Positions 27,466 to 36,915 of a stretch of DNA of 64,000 bases are shown piece by piece. Made by a program: the position numbers and the translations under genes. Source of the DNA: Clostridium sp. Ade.TY (lineage in GTDB: Bacteria; Bacillota; Clostridia; Clostridiales; Clostridiaceae); the NCBI RefSeq assembly GCF_000498355.1, contig NZ_AVSV01000032.1:23198-87197 (forward strand), in the 5' to 3' direction. A model generated the notes under the pieces. That model was not told the DNA's origin and searched no databases. It was given only the letters and a program-made list of their open reading frames with translations. How positions within the stretch are numbered: position 1 is the stretch's first letter; each line of letters begins with the position of its first letter.

Positions 27466-27912
27466 TTGTATTGTAAAAACTGTGGAGAAAAAATTGAAAA
27501 TGAAAAAGCTGTAATTTGTGTAAAATGTGGAACAAAAGTTGGTGATTGCAAAAATTTTTGTGGTAACTGTGGAGAATCCGTATCTAGCGAAACACAAGAA
27601 GTTTGCTTAAAGTGTGGTTGTTCATTAAAAGATCCATTTACAAAAAAATTAAAAGATATGGCAAATGATACTGTTAATGGTCAAGGAAAATCTAAACTTG
27701 CTGCTGCCTTACTTGCATTTTTTCTTGGTAATCTTGGAATTCATAGATTTTATCTTGGATATACAACTTATGGAATTATATTTTTAGTATTATTTTTCTT
27801 AGGATTTTTTACTTTTGGAATTACAACCTTTGTAGTTTTTATATGGGCACTTATTGACTTTATAAGAATATTAGTTGGTAACCTAGAACCAGTTAATGGA
27901 TTCTATTGTTAA
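27466..27912 (+). CDS. Double zinc-ribbon protein with TM2 domain
   Basis: Two CxxC...CxxC zinc ribbons (YCKNCGEKI to CVKCG; FCGNCGESV to CLKCG) occupy the first 60 residues. They are followed by a TM2 domain with LLAFFLGNLGIHRFYLG and two membrane helices ending in ALIDFIRIL. TM2 proteins are small membrane proteins of poorly known role. The start is uncertain: the frame is open from a TTG at 27451, but TTG at 27466 gives the usual MYCKNCG opening and has GGATGTGA upstream. It is one of only three genes on the plus strand here. Confidence 0.85.
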   Translation: MYCKNCGEKIENEKAVICVKCGTKVGDCKNFCGNCGESVSSETQEVCLKCGCSLKDPFTKKLKDMANDTVNGQGKSKLAAALLAFFLGNLGIHRFYLGYTTYGIIFLVLFFLGFFTFGITTFVVFIWALIDFIRILVGNLEPVNGFYC

Positions 27913-27968
27913 TGATTTTATAATTAATTTTTTAAGATTTAAATACTTAAAAACATATTTTTAAAACA

Positions 27969-27999
27969 TAAAAGAGGCTTAAATTTTAAGCCCCTTTTA
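27969..27999. terminator. Bidirectional terminator between convergent genes
   Basis: AAAAGAGGCTTAA pairs with TTAAGCCCCTTTT with one internal mismatch. It lies between the TM2 gene (plus) and the large surface protein (minus) and has T-runs on both sides. Confidence 0.8.
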
Positions 28000-28082
28000 T
28001 TGTTTATTTATTTTTTATTTTTAATTTAAGTATTATATATTTTTACTTTTCCTTTATAACTATTACAAGTAATAAATAAAAT

Positions 28083-31000
28083 TTATTCTGTGTATAAACT
28101 TATGTCTGCTGCTGATGCAAATCCATTAACACCATTTACTACTTCTAATTTTACATATTTTGCTTTTGTTTGTTTAAAGTCTGCAAATTTAACTTCTCTA
28201 TTTGATTGCCATGACCCTGATTTAACCTTTGTATAGTTTTCTCCATCTAAGCTTGTGTATATATTGTACTCTAATATATTTCCATTATAGTTTCCTGATT
28301 GTCTTGGCATATATGATAATTTTGTTATATCATATGCTTTATTAAGTTCTATTGTTATAAATGGTGTTTTATCACTTCTATCCCATTTTGTATGCCAAAT
28401 AGTATTTTCATTGCCATCTATAGCCATATTAGCTGATTGGTCTGAATTATTTTGCTCACTTGAAAAAGCTTTTACTTTCATATTTTTATGTAATATTAAT
28501 CCTTTTGGTGCTTCTTTATCTGTAAATTTAACTGTTGCTATACCACCACTTAATGTATCTCCAGTTGCTTTTTTACGAATTAATAATGTTACATTTTTAC
28601 TTAAATCTCCTAAGTTAGTTCCATCATATTGAGTCCAAGTTTCTCCTTCATCTTTTGAGAACTCCATAGTTTTATCTAAACCAAATATTAAATTTTCATC
28701 ATCATTAATTGATATATTTATATTTGATCCTTTTTTTATTTGAATTATGTTTGGAGTTTCTGTTCCTTTTACTCTTACTAATATACCATTTTCAGAAGTT
28801 AAACTACTTATCTCTTCTTTAGTTAACTTTTGTGAATCTTCATTAGCTAACTTATAAGTTTTTCCTCCATCAATACTATATTCATCAATGCCTTTCTTTA
28901 ATCCAACAAGTTTTCCTGCATTATCACCATCAAAGTTAAATGTTGCTAAATATAATCCCTTTTGTTCCATTTCACTTAAGAGTTTATTTGCATATGGTTT
29001 TTCTCTGTAATCTGAAGCTTGTCTAAGTGCAGGTTCATATTCATTTACATAAGCTTGTACTTCTTTTCTATCACCATTTAACACTTTTTCTCTAATTTTA
29101 ATAAGTAAGTTTTCCATAACTTGAGGATACTTTTTAAAGTTATTTATTATTTGTTTATTTAATTCTCTGTATTGTTCTAATGTTGTATTTTCATCTTTTA
29201 ACATATTATTTATTTTATCTTCAAAAGCCATATAGTTTATTGGTTCAATTCTTATTGCTTCATTTAATAAGCTTTCTGCTTTTTCTTTAGAATTAGCATT
29301 TTTTGCTATCATTCTAAGTTGTTCTGATTTTATATATGAATCTTGATTTGCACTTAAATTTAACTCTTCATTTATTAACATATATGGAATTGCAGTATAA
29401 TATCCACCTGATTTTTCCCATCCAAATACGTCATATCCTAATTGCCAATTATTTTTTGAATTTAAATGAAGAAATGCACAGTGTCCTGGTTGTCCTATAG
29501 GATATGCAGGTACCCCAAATACTTGACATGCAGCTGTACTAAATTTTGATATAGCACCACAAACTCCACCATATTCAACTACCTTTGAAATATTTGGATT
29601 TTCATCATAAAATCCTGAACCAAATACACTTTTACCATCTGGATTTTTCATTGTATATTGTAGTGTTGAACATATATTTGCTATTTTATCTTGGCTTAAT
29701 AAATCTGGATTATGAACATGCTCATGTTGCCATTTAAATTTAGCATCTTCTTTTCCTACAGTTAAGTCTTTTACATATTGTCTAAGCCATATTATATCTT
29801 CATCTGTTATTTTTGCATTAACTACATTTCTTAAATCCTTTATACTTAAATCTTTAAAGCAAGGGAATAGTAATCCTTCTTTATTTGCATCTTTAAAGCT
29901 ATTGTATCTTGAAATTGGATCTAATGGTTTATCTGTAAGCCATGTATTTACTGGACTTGCAAATTCTAATGCTGTTGCTATAGCAATCTTTAAGTTCATT
30001 CCATCTTTTGATTCATTATCTGAATTCCAAATTTTTGACCAAACTTCTAATGCACTTATTTCTTTTTCTTTATTTACCTTTGAATTATTATCATAGTGGT
30101 AAGCTCCCATTGAACCTTGAGTTGTTGTTGATGGTAGACCACCAGTTAAATAATATTCCATAGCTTCATTATTATTTAAAAGCCAATTAATAAAGTTCTT
30201 ATGTGCTGCATCAATGTTTTTAAATCCATTTAAACTATCTATTCCTATTCTTGATATAAATTCTTTTTTGTTTACGTTTTTACTTAAATCTTCGTTGCTT
30301 AATACATTATTTATATCTGTTTTATTTATTTCTTCATTTATAGATGCATCTAACTTCTTTTCCTCATCTACCTTTAAAGTTACTTTTACTTGTCCACTAA
30401 ACTTTCCTTGTAATAAATTTTGTGAGAACTTGTACGCTTCACTACTTTTATCTAAAGTTGTATTCCAATTTATAGTATTAGTATCTTCTTTATAAACACC
30501 TTTATTTGATATATGTGATATTATAATACTTTTATCACTTAATCCTTTAACTTTATTTTCAACTGAAAAATTATTATTAGAACCAGTTATATCTTCTAAA
30601 GCTACTGTTTGATTTTCTAATTTTATTGTCTTTAAATCTTTTAAATTATTTAGTACACTTATATCTTTAATGTTATTGTTATTTCCAATAATTGATTGTA
30701 ATTTTGTTAATCCACTAATTGCACTTATATCTTTAACTTTTGCATTATTAAAACTTAAAAAATCTAAATTAGTTAATCCATTTACAGAATTTAAATCTTC
30801 TATATTTGTGTTATCAAAATCAAGCCAGTTTAAATTACTTAAATCTTTTAATTCACTTAAACTTGATACTTTATTATTTGCAATATTTAGCCACTTTAAA
30901 TTTTTCAATCCTTTAAGCGGTGATAAGTCTGAAATATTATTACCATTTAAATCTATTTTATTTACATTAGTACAATATTGAAGCCCATCTATATCAGTTA

Positions 31001-31703
31001 TATTTTTATAATATAACTCCAAACTTCCTTCTAATTTTGAAAGCTGTGATTTTGTTATAGGAGCATCTAAATCTTCTTCTCCTAATTTTTTATTTAATTC
31101 ATGTTTTAAATTTATATCTTTTATTTTCACTTCATCTTTTATTTTTAATTTTCCATTACTATTAAAGCTATAATACACCCCATCTATTGGAATCCAATTA
31201 TCAGTTGCCATAGCTCCAACAGGAGTTCCTGACCATTTTGCTTTTTGATTAGCTTCCCAGAAATAGTATCTGCCATCACCAATATTTTGCCATCCTGTTC
31301 TTAATCTACCGTCTTCTCCGAAATAAAATTTAGCATGTCCTATTGTTTGCAACCCTGTCTTTTTATTTCCTTCATTGTCAATGTAATATGTATAGTCTCC
31401 TATTTTATTCCAACCAGGTTTGTATATAATTTCTTTTTCATCTACAGTTTTCTTATCAACCTCACTTTTATTAATTGGATTTTCAGTGCTTGTATTATCT
31501 TTTTGCTTTGTAGTACTTTCCTTTGATTCATTATCCTTTAAATCAGTGCTAGATGTAGTTTTACTTTCACTTGTATCTTCAGCCACCGTTTTAGGATTTG
31601 ATTTGTTACCTAATTCATCTGCAAATGCACTTGTTGCCGGCATAACTAAATTAACAGTCATTGCACTAGCTATAATGATTGCTTGAATCTTTTTATTTTT
31701 CAT
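28083..31703 (-). CDS. Large secreted surface protein: cell-wall-binding repeats, leucine-rich repeats, transglutaminase-like core, F5/8C domain
   Basis: The 1206-residue protein has a signal peptide (cleavage likely after AFA, residue 28), a Ser/Thr/Lys-rich linker, then aromatic repeats (about 96-188: GWNKIGDYTYYID, TGWQNIGDGRYYF) of the choline-type cell-wall-binding family. Internalin-like 22-residue leucine-rich repeats follow (about 222-370). A transglutaminase-like domain has Cys715 (GGVCGAIS), His741 (GQPGHCAF) and Asp758 (GYDVFGW) as its apparent triad. A discoidin/F5/8C domain ends the protein (about 1065-1206). The ATG at 31703 is preferred over one 24 bases upstream because GGGGG lies before it. 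No LPXTG is present, so anchoring is probably by the repeats. Confidence 0.9.
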   Translation of the reverse strand: MKNKKIQAIIIASAMTVNLVMPATSAFADELGNKSNPKTVAEDTSESKTTSSTDLKDNESKESTTKQKDNTSTENPINKSEVDKKTVDEKEIIYKPGWNKIGDYTYYIDNEGNKKTGLQTIGHAKFYFGEDGRLRTGWQNIGDGRYYFWEANQKAKWSGTPVGAMATDNWIPIDGVYYSFNSNGKLKIKDEVKIKDINLKHELNKKLGEEDLDAPITKSQLSKLEGSLELYYKNITDIDGLQYCTNVNKIDLNGNNISDLSPLKGLKNLKWLNIANNKVSSLSELKDLSNLNWLDFDNTNIEDLNSVNGLTNLDFLSFNNAKVKDISAISGLTKLQSIIGNNNNIKDISVLNNLKDLKTIKLENQTVALEDITGSNNNFSVENKVKGLSDKSIIISHISNKGVYKEDTNTINWNTTLDKSSEAYKFSQNLLQGKFSGQVKVTLKVDEEKKLDASINEEINKTDINNVLSNEDLSKNVNKKEFISRIGIDSLNGFKNIDAAHKNFINWLLNNNEAMEYYLTGGLPSTTTQGSMGAYHYDNNSKVNKEKEISALEVWSKIWNSDNESKDGMNLKIAIATALEFASPVNTWLTDKPLDPISRYNSFKDANKEGLLFPCFKDLSIKDLRNVVNAKITDEDIIWLRQYVKDLTVGKEDAKFKWQHEHVHNPDLLSQDKIANICSTLQYTMKNPDGKSVFGSGFYDENPNISKVVEYGGVCGAISKFSTAACQVFGVPAYPIGQPGHCAFLHLNSKNNWQLGYDVFGWEKSGGYYTAIPYMLINEELNLSANQDSYIKSEQLRMIAKNANSKEKAESLLNEAIRIEPINYMAFEDKINNMLKDENTTLEQYRELNKQIINNFKKYPQVMENLLIKIREKVLNGDRKEVQAYVNEYEPALRQASDYREKPYANKLLSEMEQKGLYLATFNFDGDNAGKLVGLKKGIDEYSIDGGKTYKLANEDSQKLTKEEISSLTSENGILVRVKGTETPNIIQIKKGSNINISINDDENLIFGLDKTMEFSKDEGETWTQYDGTNLGDLSKNVTLLIRKKATGDTLSGGIATVKFTDKEAPKGLILHKNMKVKAFSSEQNNSDQSANMAIDGNENTIWHTKWDRSDKTPFITIELNKAYDITKLSYMPRQSGNYNGNILEYNIYTSLDGENYTKVKSGSWQSNREVKFADFKQTKAKYVKLEVVNGVNGFASAADISLYTE

Positions 31704-31726
31704 ATTTTTTCCCCCTATAAAGCACA

Positions 31727-31766
31727 AAATCTACATTTAAGATATTGAAATCCTAAATGTAGATTT
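31727..31766 (-). other. Perfect 13-bp hairpin between malic enzyme and the surface protein
   Basis: AAATCTACATTTA and TAAATGTAGATTT flank a 14-base loop. It lies about 150 bases past the malic enzyme stop and ends 24 bases before the surface protein start. It could be the malic enzyme terminator (TTTTGTGCTTT follows on the minus strand) or a leader hairpin of the surface gene. Confidence 0.5.
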
Positions 31767-31912
31767 AATGTAATTGATTTCTATTAAATAATACAATCCT
31801 ATCCAATTTGAGTAAATAATATATAATCTTTTTTAACTATTTATTAAACAATTATTCAATTTTTATCATTATATATGCAAAATGTTCAATTTTATAGTTA
31901 TTAATTAACTTT

Positions 31913-33067
31913 TTATTTAACTGCTGCCTTTTTAACTTCTTCAGCAACTTTTATTTGTACATCTCTATCAAATGCTCTTGGCATAATATACTCTTCACAT
32001 AACTCTTCATCTTTAACTGAATCTGCAATTGCATAAGCTGCTGCAAGTTTCATCTCTTCTGTTATCTTCTTTGCTCCTGCATCTAAAGCTCCCCTAAACA
32101 TTCCTGGAAAAGCTAATACATTATTAATTTGGTTATTAAAGTCTGAACGTCCTGTTCCAACAATTCTTGCTCCACCTTTTATTGCATCTTCTGGAAATAT
32201 TTCAGGAACTGGATTTGCCATTGCAAATACTATAGCATCTTTATTCATTGTTTCAACCATTTCAGTTGTTAATACATTTGGTGCTGAAACTCCTATAAAT
32301 ACATCTGCTCCTTTTATTACATCTTTAAGATGTCCTTTTTCGTTATATTTATTTGTAACTTCTGAAAGCTCTCTATGGATTTCACTTTCATGCTCCATAT
32401 CTCTATGAATAACTCCATTAATATTAACCATAACAATATTTCCTGCTCCCCATGATAAAAGAAGTTTTGTTATAGCACAACCTGCTGCCCCTGCACCATT
32501 TACAATAATCTTTATATCTTTTTTATCTTTCTTAATAACTTTAAGTGCATTTATAAGAGCTGATAATACAACTATTGCTGTACCGTGCTGATCATCATGA
32601 AATACTGGAATATCAAGTTTTTCTTGAAGTCTTTTTTCTATTTCAAAACATCTTGGACCTGATATATCTTCTAAATTTATTCCTCCAAATGTTGGTGATA
32701 TTCTAACTATTGTATCAACTATTTCATCAACATCTTTAGTATTTAAAACTATTGGAATTGCATCAACATCTGCAAATTCTTTAAATAATACACTTTTCCC
32801 TTCCATTACAGGAAGTGCTGCCTCTGGTCCAATATCCCCAAGACCTAAAACTGCTGTTCCATCAGAAACTACAGCTACTGTGTTCCACTTTCTTGTGTAT
32901 GTATTTACTAACTCTTTATTTTCATGAATTTTTCTACAAGGCTCAGCAACACCTGGTGTATATGCTAAGCTTAAATCCTCTTTACTTTCAACTTTAACCC
33001 TTGATTTAATTTCAAGCTTTCCTCTAAGCTCTCCATGAAATTTTAATGCCTCTTCATATATGTTCAT
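31913..33067 (-). CDS. NAD-dependent malic enzyme
   Basis: The 384-residue protein has LSLAYTPGVAEPC (about 32-44), GLGDIGPEAALPVMEGK, the substrate region EDISGPRCFEIE, FHDDQHGTAIV and the Rossmann motif VNGAGAAGCA. It oxidatively decarboxylates malate to pyruvate. The length matches the short bacterial form without a phosphotransacetylase domain. A longer frame starts at 33106, but AAAGGGG sits 8 bases before the ATG at 33067 and the family begins there. With aspartase and fumarate chemistry elsewhere in the window it could help carry aspartate carbon to pyruvate, though it is not adjacent. Confidence 0.95.
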   Translation of the reverse strand: MNIYEEALKFHGELRGKLEIKSRVKVESKEDLSLAYTPGVAEPCRKIHENKELVNTYTRKWNTVAVVSDGTAVLGLGDIGPEAALPVMEGKSVLFKEFADVDAIPIVLNTKDVDEIVDTIVRISPTFGGINLEDISGPRCFEIEKRLQEKLDIPVFHDDQHGTAIVVLSALINALKVIKKDKKDIKIIVNGAGAAGCAITKLLLSWGAGNIVMVNINGVIHRDMEHESEIHRELSEVTNKYNEKGHLKDVIKGADVFIGVSAPNVLTTEMVETMNKDAIVFAMANPVPEIFPEDAIKGGARIVGTGRSDFNNQINNVLAFPGMFRGALDAGAKKITEEMKLAAAYAIADSVKDEELCEEYIMPRAFDRDVQIKVAEEVKKAAVK

Positions 33068-33573
33068 TTCTCTATCCCCTTTCAATTTATAAACTATATT
33101 TTTCAAATTATATTTTAAATGATCAACAATATTTCAAAACATAACTTTGGCTATTATAAAATAATAATATCACATTGTAATTAAAGTTCTATTATTGAGA
33201 TTAAATTATTAATTCAATATAATTATTTAATTTTAAGGTTCTGCTTTATATAATTGTTGATTTTATCTAGTTTAAAGTAGAACCTAAATTAAGAAAATTT
33301 CTTAACCAACATCAACTAATACAGTAAAAACAAAAATTATCCACAGACTAAATTAATTAGTCACAGCTTTTGATAACATTTACATACTTTTTGTTTATAA
33401 CTTTTCATAATTAATTTTTCTAAAAGTAATTTAACTCTCATTATAATTTCTTAATCTAATTTTGTTGGAATTATATAATTTCTAAGTATAATTTTAAAAA
33501 TATATATTAGTATTTCATCTCTTTTATCAATTATCAATTACCCCAACAAATAATTTATGCTATTATATTACTA
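33068..33573. other. Non-coding gap with a long-stem hairpin
   Basis: No gene is supported. AGGTTCTGCTTTA (33236-33248) and TAAAGTAGAACCT (33273-33285) form a 13-bp stem with one wobble and a 24-base loop. It could be a weak terminator of the dipeptidase transcript or a leader element; no T-run follows. Confidence 0.5.
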
Positions 33574-34950
33574 CTATTTAGCTAAATTATATAAAGCATT
33601 GGTGAATATTTCTGTATTTAATAAAAGATCACTTATATCCATATACTCATCTTTATTGTGTGCTATTCCTTTCTGACCTGGAAATGATGGTCCAAATGCT
33701 ACTATATTAGGAAATACTTTTGCATAAGTTCCTCCTGTTGTTGTAACTGGAGTTCCATCTTCTCCTGTAACATCTTCATATGCTTTTTGTAATTCTTTAA
33801 GAAGTATATGATCTTTATCAAAACATACGGAATCCATTCTTCTATTAATTTCAATTTCATACCCATCATTTTTTATACTATTTATAATTTCAATAATATC
33901 TTCGTATTTATAAGTTATTGGATACCTAAATACTACAGATAATCCAAGTCTTTCTCCTTTTTTACTTATACTATATGGATTTATAACAAGCTTTCCTGAT
34001 ATTTTATCTTCACATTTTATTCCTGATTTTTCTAATGAATGATTTTCATGAAAATTATTATGGACAAACTTAAAGAAGTCCCCAAGTTCACCTTTAAAGC
34101 TTCCAATTCCATTTAATGTTTTGCATAAAGTTGTAACTGCATTTACCCCAACTTCTGGTGCATTTCCTGGAGCTTGCTTACCTTTTGCACTTACTTTTTC
34201 TATTATATCTGTTTCCCAACTTGTACTTTCACCTTTTAAAAACTCATGCCTTTTAATATTTATTCCAGCAAAGTCTGGAACCATATTATTTCTAAAATCA
34301 CCTATAATCTCTTCTACTTCATAATTTTTTATTTCATTACTCCATATTGTTACATCAAGTATCCCTCTTTCACCATATACAGCTGGATATTTACAATCTG
34401 GAGTAAACCCCATTACTGGTGGTTTTTCTGAATTTAAATAATAAGGTATATCTTTAAAACCTGTTTCTTCATTAGTTCCAAAAATAACTCTTATTTTCTT
34501 TGATAAATGTATATTTAAATCTTTTAATATTTTTGCACCATAAAGAACTGACATTATTGGTCCTTTATTATCTAATACTCCTCTACCATATATTTTGCCA
34601 TTTAATTCTGTTACATCAAGAGGATTATAAGACCAACCTTCCCCTACTGGAACTATATCAACATGTCCAATTACACCAATATAATCATCACTACAATTTT
34701 CTCCTACACTTAATTCTGCATAGCCAATAGCATTATTTATATTTTTTGTTTCAAACCCTAATTCTTCTGCTATTTTTAAAGCTTCTCGTAATGCCATTTT
34801 AGGATTTTCACCAAATGGAGCATCTTCTCTTTCTTCCCCTTCAATACTATTTATTTTAACTAATCTTCTTATACTTTCTATAAGTTCATCTTTATAACTT
34901 AAAACTTTTTCTTTTATTTCTAAATTAACTCTCCCTTTAACCTCTTTCAT
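33574..34950 (-). CDS. pepV: M20-family dipeptidase, PepV/Sapep type
   Basis: The 458-residue protein has GVIGHVDIVPVGEGW (metal-binding HxD), GRGVLDNKGP (bridging Asp), FGTNEETG (catalytic Glu-Glu) and a late TTGGTYAK segment with the GIAHNKDEY metal ligand. These match PepV-type dinuclear zinc dipeptidases, which split dipeptides with broad specificity, including beta-linked ones such as beta-Ala or carnosine-like substrates. No sigma-54 element was found upstream, so it is not clearly part of the regulon that starts at 35 kb. AAGGAGAT precedes the ATG. Confidence 0.93.
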   Translation of the reverse strand: MKEVKGRVNLEIKEKVLSYKDELIESIRRLVKINSIEGEEREDAPFGENPKMALREALKIAEELGFETKNINNAIGYAELSVGENCSDDYIGVIGHVDIVPVGEGWSYNPLDVTELNGKIYGRGVLDNKGPIMSVLYGAKILKDLNIHLSKKIRVIFGTNEETGFKDIPYYLNSEKPPVMGFTPDCKYPAVYGERGILDVTIWSNEIKNYEVEEIIGDFRNNMVPDFAGINIKRHEFLKGESTSWETDIIEKVSAKGKQAPGNAPEVGVNAVTTLCKTLNGIGSFKGELGDFFKFVHNNFHENHSLEKSGIKCEDKISGKLVINPYSISKKGERLGLSVVFRYPITYKYEDIIEIINSIKNDGYEIEINRRMDSVCFDKDHILLKELQKAYEDVTGEDGTPVTTTGGTYAKVFPNIVAFGPSFPGQKGIAHNKDEYMDISDLLLNTEIFTNALYNLAK

Positions 34951-35150
34951 AATCCAATCTCCTTTTAATATCTCTTATACTAAACAACAAAGATAAGTAT
35001 TTATAATATTTTCTTATATATTATCCTTTGAATATATAGTTTTCCATATTCTAATATATACTCTCCATTTATATTTACTATATAAATTATTTATTTTACA
35101 TACTAAACATAGTTAAAATTACATTTTAAAATAATTTTAACTATATTATT

Positions 35151-35178
35151 TAAGGTAGCTAATAATTAGCTACCTTAA
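35151..35178 (-). terminator. Hairpin after the glycosylasparaginase gene
   Basis: TTAAGGTAGCTAAT pairs with ATTAGCTACCTTAA as a near-perfect palindrome just after the stop at 35186. The T-run is weak, so terminator function is likely rather than sure. Confidence 0.6.
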
Positions 35179-35185
35179 AATATTA

Positions 35186-36148
35186 TTAATCAAATGTTAT
35201 TGGTGAATGTATTCTATCAAGATAAGCTTGTAACCACTCTTCTGAAGCCTTTTCATAAGTTGTTTTTCCGTCCTCTTGCTTATTACAAACATATACTGTT
35301 GGCTCTTCATCTTCTGAAACTACAGAAAATGAAAATCCTGCTATATTAGTAGCAACTCCCCATTCACCTTTATTATTAAGTGCAACTAATGAAAGATCTC
35401 CTGATTTTCCACGTTTTCTTGCTAACTTATCATTTAATTCCTGAACTGCTTTATCACAAGCTTCTTGTGGATGCATTCCTTCTTTCATTAATCTAACTAT
35501 TTCATATGAAATACAACCCTTCATTAAATCTTCTCCAAGACCTGTAGCTGACGCTCCCCCAACTTCACTATCACAGTAGAAACCTGAACCTGATACTGGT
35601 GAATCTCCAACTCTTCCCTTTTTCTTCATAAAAAGTCCACTTGTTGAAGTTCCAGCTACCATTTTCCCTTCCTTATCTACAGCTATCATACCAACTGTAT
35701 CATGACCGTCATATGGGCTTAAGCCTTTTTCTAGAGTTTCTTTTACTTTCTTCTTATAATGCTGTTTTGCTCTATCAGTTAACATATTTTTTCTTTCAAA
35801 ACCTTCTTTGTGTGCATATTCTTCTGCACCAGCTCCAACTAAGAAACAATTAAATCTTTCTTGACTTAGTTTTCTTGCTATACTTATTGGATTGCTGTAG
35901 TCTTTCATTCCACCTACTGCTCCTATTGAAAGTGTATCTCCATCCATGTAAGCTGCATCAAGTTCTACTTCACAATGCTCATTTGGAAGTCCACCGTATC
36001 CAACTGATTTATAATAAGGAAAGTTCTCAACTGCCTTTATTGCTTTTTCTATTGCATCACCTGCAAATCCTCCATTTTTAAGATCCTCTGATGCTTCTGT
36101 AATCCCCTCAACTGCCATTCTCCATGTTGCTATCATAGCCCATTTCAT
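35186..36148 (-). CDS. Glycosylasparaginase / isoaspartyl peptidase family N-terminal nucleophile hydrolase
   Basis: The 320-residue protein shows the self-cleavage and active-site motif GHDTVGMIA, with Thr151 as the expected nucleophile after processing between Asp150 and Thr151. GRVGDSPVSGSGFY and GGASATGLGED are the substrate-binding loops of aspartylglucosaminidase. There is no signal peptide, so it acts in the cytoplasm on imported GlcNAc-asparagine-like, fructose-asparagine-like or isoaspartyl substrates, releasing aspartate. GGAGGAG before the ATG at 36148 decides the start. It overlaps the GrdB-like gene region at its 5' side and shares its sigma-54 promoter. Confidence 0.92.
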   Translation of the reverse strand: MKWAMIATWRMAVEGITEASEDLKNGGFAGDAIEKAIKAVENFPYYKSVGYGGLPNEHCEVELDAAYMDGDTLSIGAVGGMKDYSNPISIARKLSQERFNCFLVGAGAEEYAHKEGFERKNMLTDRAKQHYKKKVKETLEKGLSPYDGHDTVGMIAVDKEGKMVAGTSTSGLFMKKKGRVGDSPVSGSGFYCDSEVGGASATGLGEDLMKGCISYEIVRLMKEGMHPQEACDKAVQELNDKLARKRGKSGDLSLVALNNKGEWGVATNIAGFSFSVVSEDEEPTVYVCNKQEDGKTTYEKASEEWLQAYLDRIHSPITFD

Positions 36149-36173
36149 AATTTTTCTCCTCCTTTTACCCCTA

Positions 36174-36659
36174 CTACTCATTTAATCGTTTCATAGCTTC
36201 ATCGCATATAATTTTTATAAATTCATCTAAATTAATCTCTCTTTTATTAGGTGTTCTAAATATAAATTTACTGTCATCAAAATATTCAAGAACTGGATTA
36301 TCTGATGATATAACAGCAAAAGCTGGAATTTTAACAATACTATTAATTTTTTCTGCAATTCCAATAGCCATTTTACCAAAATCAAGATAATGTAAAGCTG
36401 GTCCACATATAACCATATCAGCTTCTAATTTTTCTACCATAGAAATAAATTTATTTTCTGCTTCAAGCTTATTCTCTAAGTAATATCTATCCCCACAATA
36501 TAAAGTTGCAATTATTTTTGCTCCAATTTTTTTTAAATATGGTTCAAATAATTTACCTGGACCTATAACATCATCTCTTCCAGTTGGAGGTAAATCATCA
36601 TTTTCTCTATTGCCTAACCCAGCTTGCGCATTATTCAATACTAAAACCACTCTTTTCAT
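36174..36659 (-). CDS. Short GrdB-like protein (glycine/betaine reductase component B family, N-terminal half only)
   Basis: The 161-residue protein reads NNAQAGLGNRENDDLPP, GPGKLFEPYL, IIATLYCGDRYY, KLEADMVICGPALHY and KIPAFAVISSDNP. These match the N-terminal half of GrdB-type reductase subunits (GGIGGEE..., GPG, CGD, AGPAF, GIPAV). The C-terminal half of true GrdB, which holds the selenocysteine, is absent, and the stop is followed directly by the next gene. Function is unknown. It is the first gene after a sigma-54 promoter and is co-transcribed with the glycosylasparaginase. A paralogue lies at 40.8 kb. Confidence 0.75.
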   Translation of the reverse strand: MKRVVLVLNNAQAGLGNRENDDLPPTGRDDVIGPGKLFEPYLKKIGAKIIATLYCGDRYYLENKLEAENKFISMVEKLEADMVICGPALHYLDFGKMAIGIAEKINSIVKIPAFAVISSDNPVLEYFDDSKFIFRTPNKREINLDEFIKIICDEAMKRLNE

Positions 36660-36697
36660 ATTTGCTCCTTCCTTAAGCTAAGTACTATTTAAATAAA

Positions 36698-36713
36698 GCA
36701 ATTATTATGCCAA
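36698..36713 (-). promoter_or_regulatory. Sigma-54 promoter of the grdB-like/glycosylasparaginase operon
   Basis: Minus strand TTGGCATAATAATTGC: the -24 GG and -12 GC are exactly ten bases apart, matching the sigma-54 consensus. The predicted start site would be about 27 bases before the ATG at 36659. Confidence 0.88.
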
Positions 36714-36840
36714 ACTTTTATAACATCTACTATTCCCCTTTTTTAGTACCTTTTTAAAAGCTATATTTTTATTTTCAATTGCTTTTAATATAAGTGTGCT
36801 TTAGAATAATACATAATAATATATTTTTTTACTTTTTTTA

Positions 36841-36849
36841 CACACTAAA
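36841..36849 (+). promoter_or_regulatory. Candidate activator binding site (CACACTAAA)
   Basis: The 9-mer lies 128 bases upstream of the -24 element of the promoter at 36698. The same 9-mer lies 130 bases upstream of the aspartase sigma-54 promoter. A roughly inverted form, AAGTGTGCTTTAG, is at about 36792. Binding is inferred only. Confidence 0.35.
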
Positions 36850-36915
36850 ATAATCTTAAATAAATACTTTATACATGAAGAAATCAAAGAATATACATTA
36901 ATCGGGGGATTGAGA

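Noticed and set aside
27403..27597. A 64-codon minus-strand frame
   Set aside because: It is antisense to the zinc-ribbon part of the TM2 gene, and its Cys/Phe content follows from that overlap.
34951..35185. Sigma-54 promoter for the PepV-type dipeptidase
   Set aside because: No TTGGCA-N-TTGC with GG-N10-GC spacing was found upstream of 34950, so it was left out of the regulon.
36174..36659. Possible selenoprotein with an in-frame UGA read as selenocysteine
   Set aside because: The stop is not followed by GrdB C-terminal sequence; the glycosylasparaginase start region begins within a few bases.
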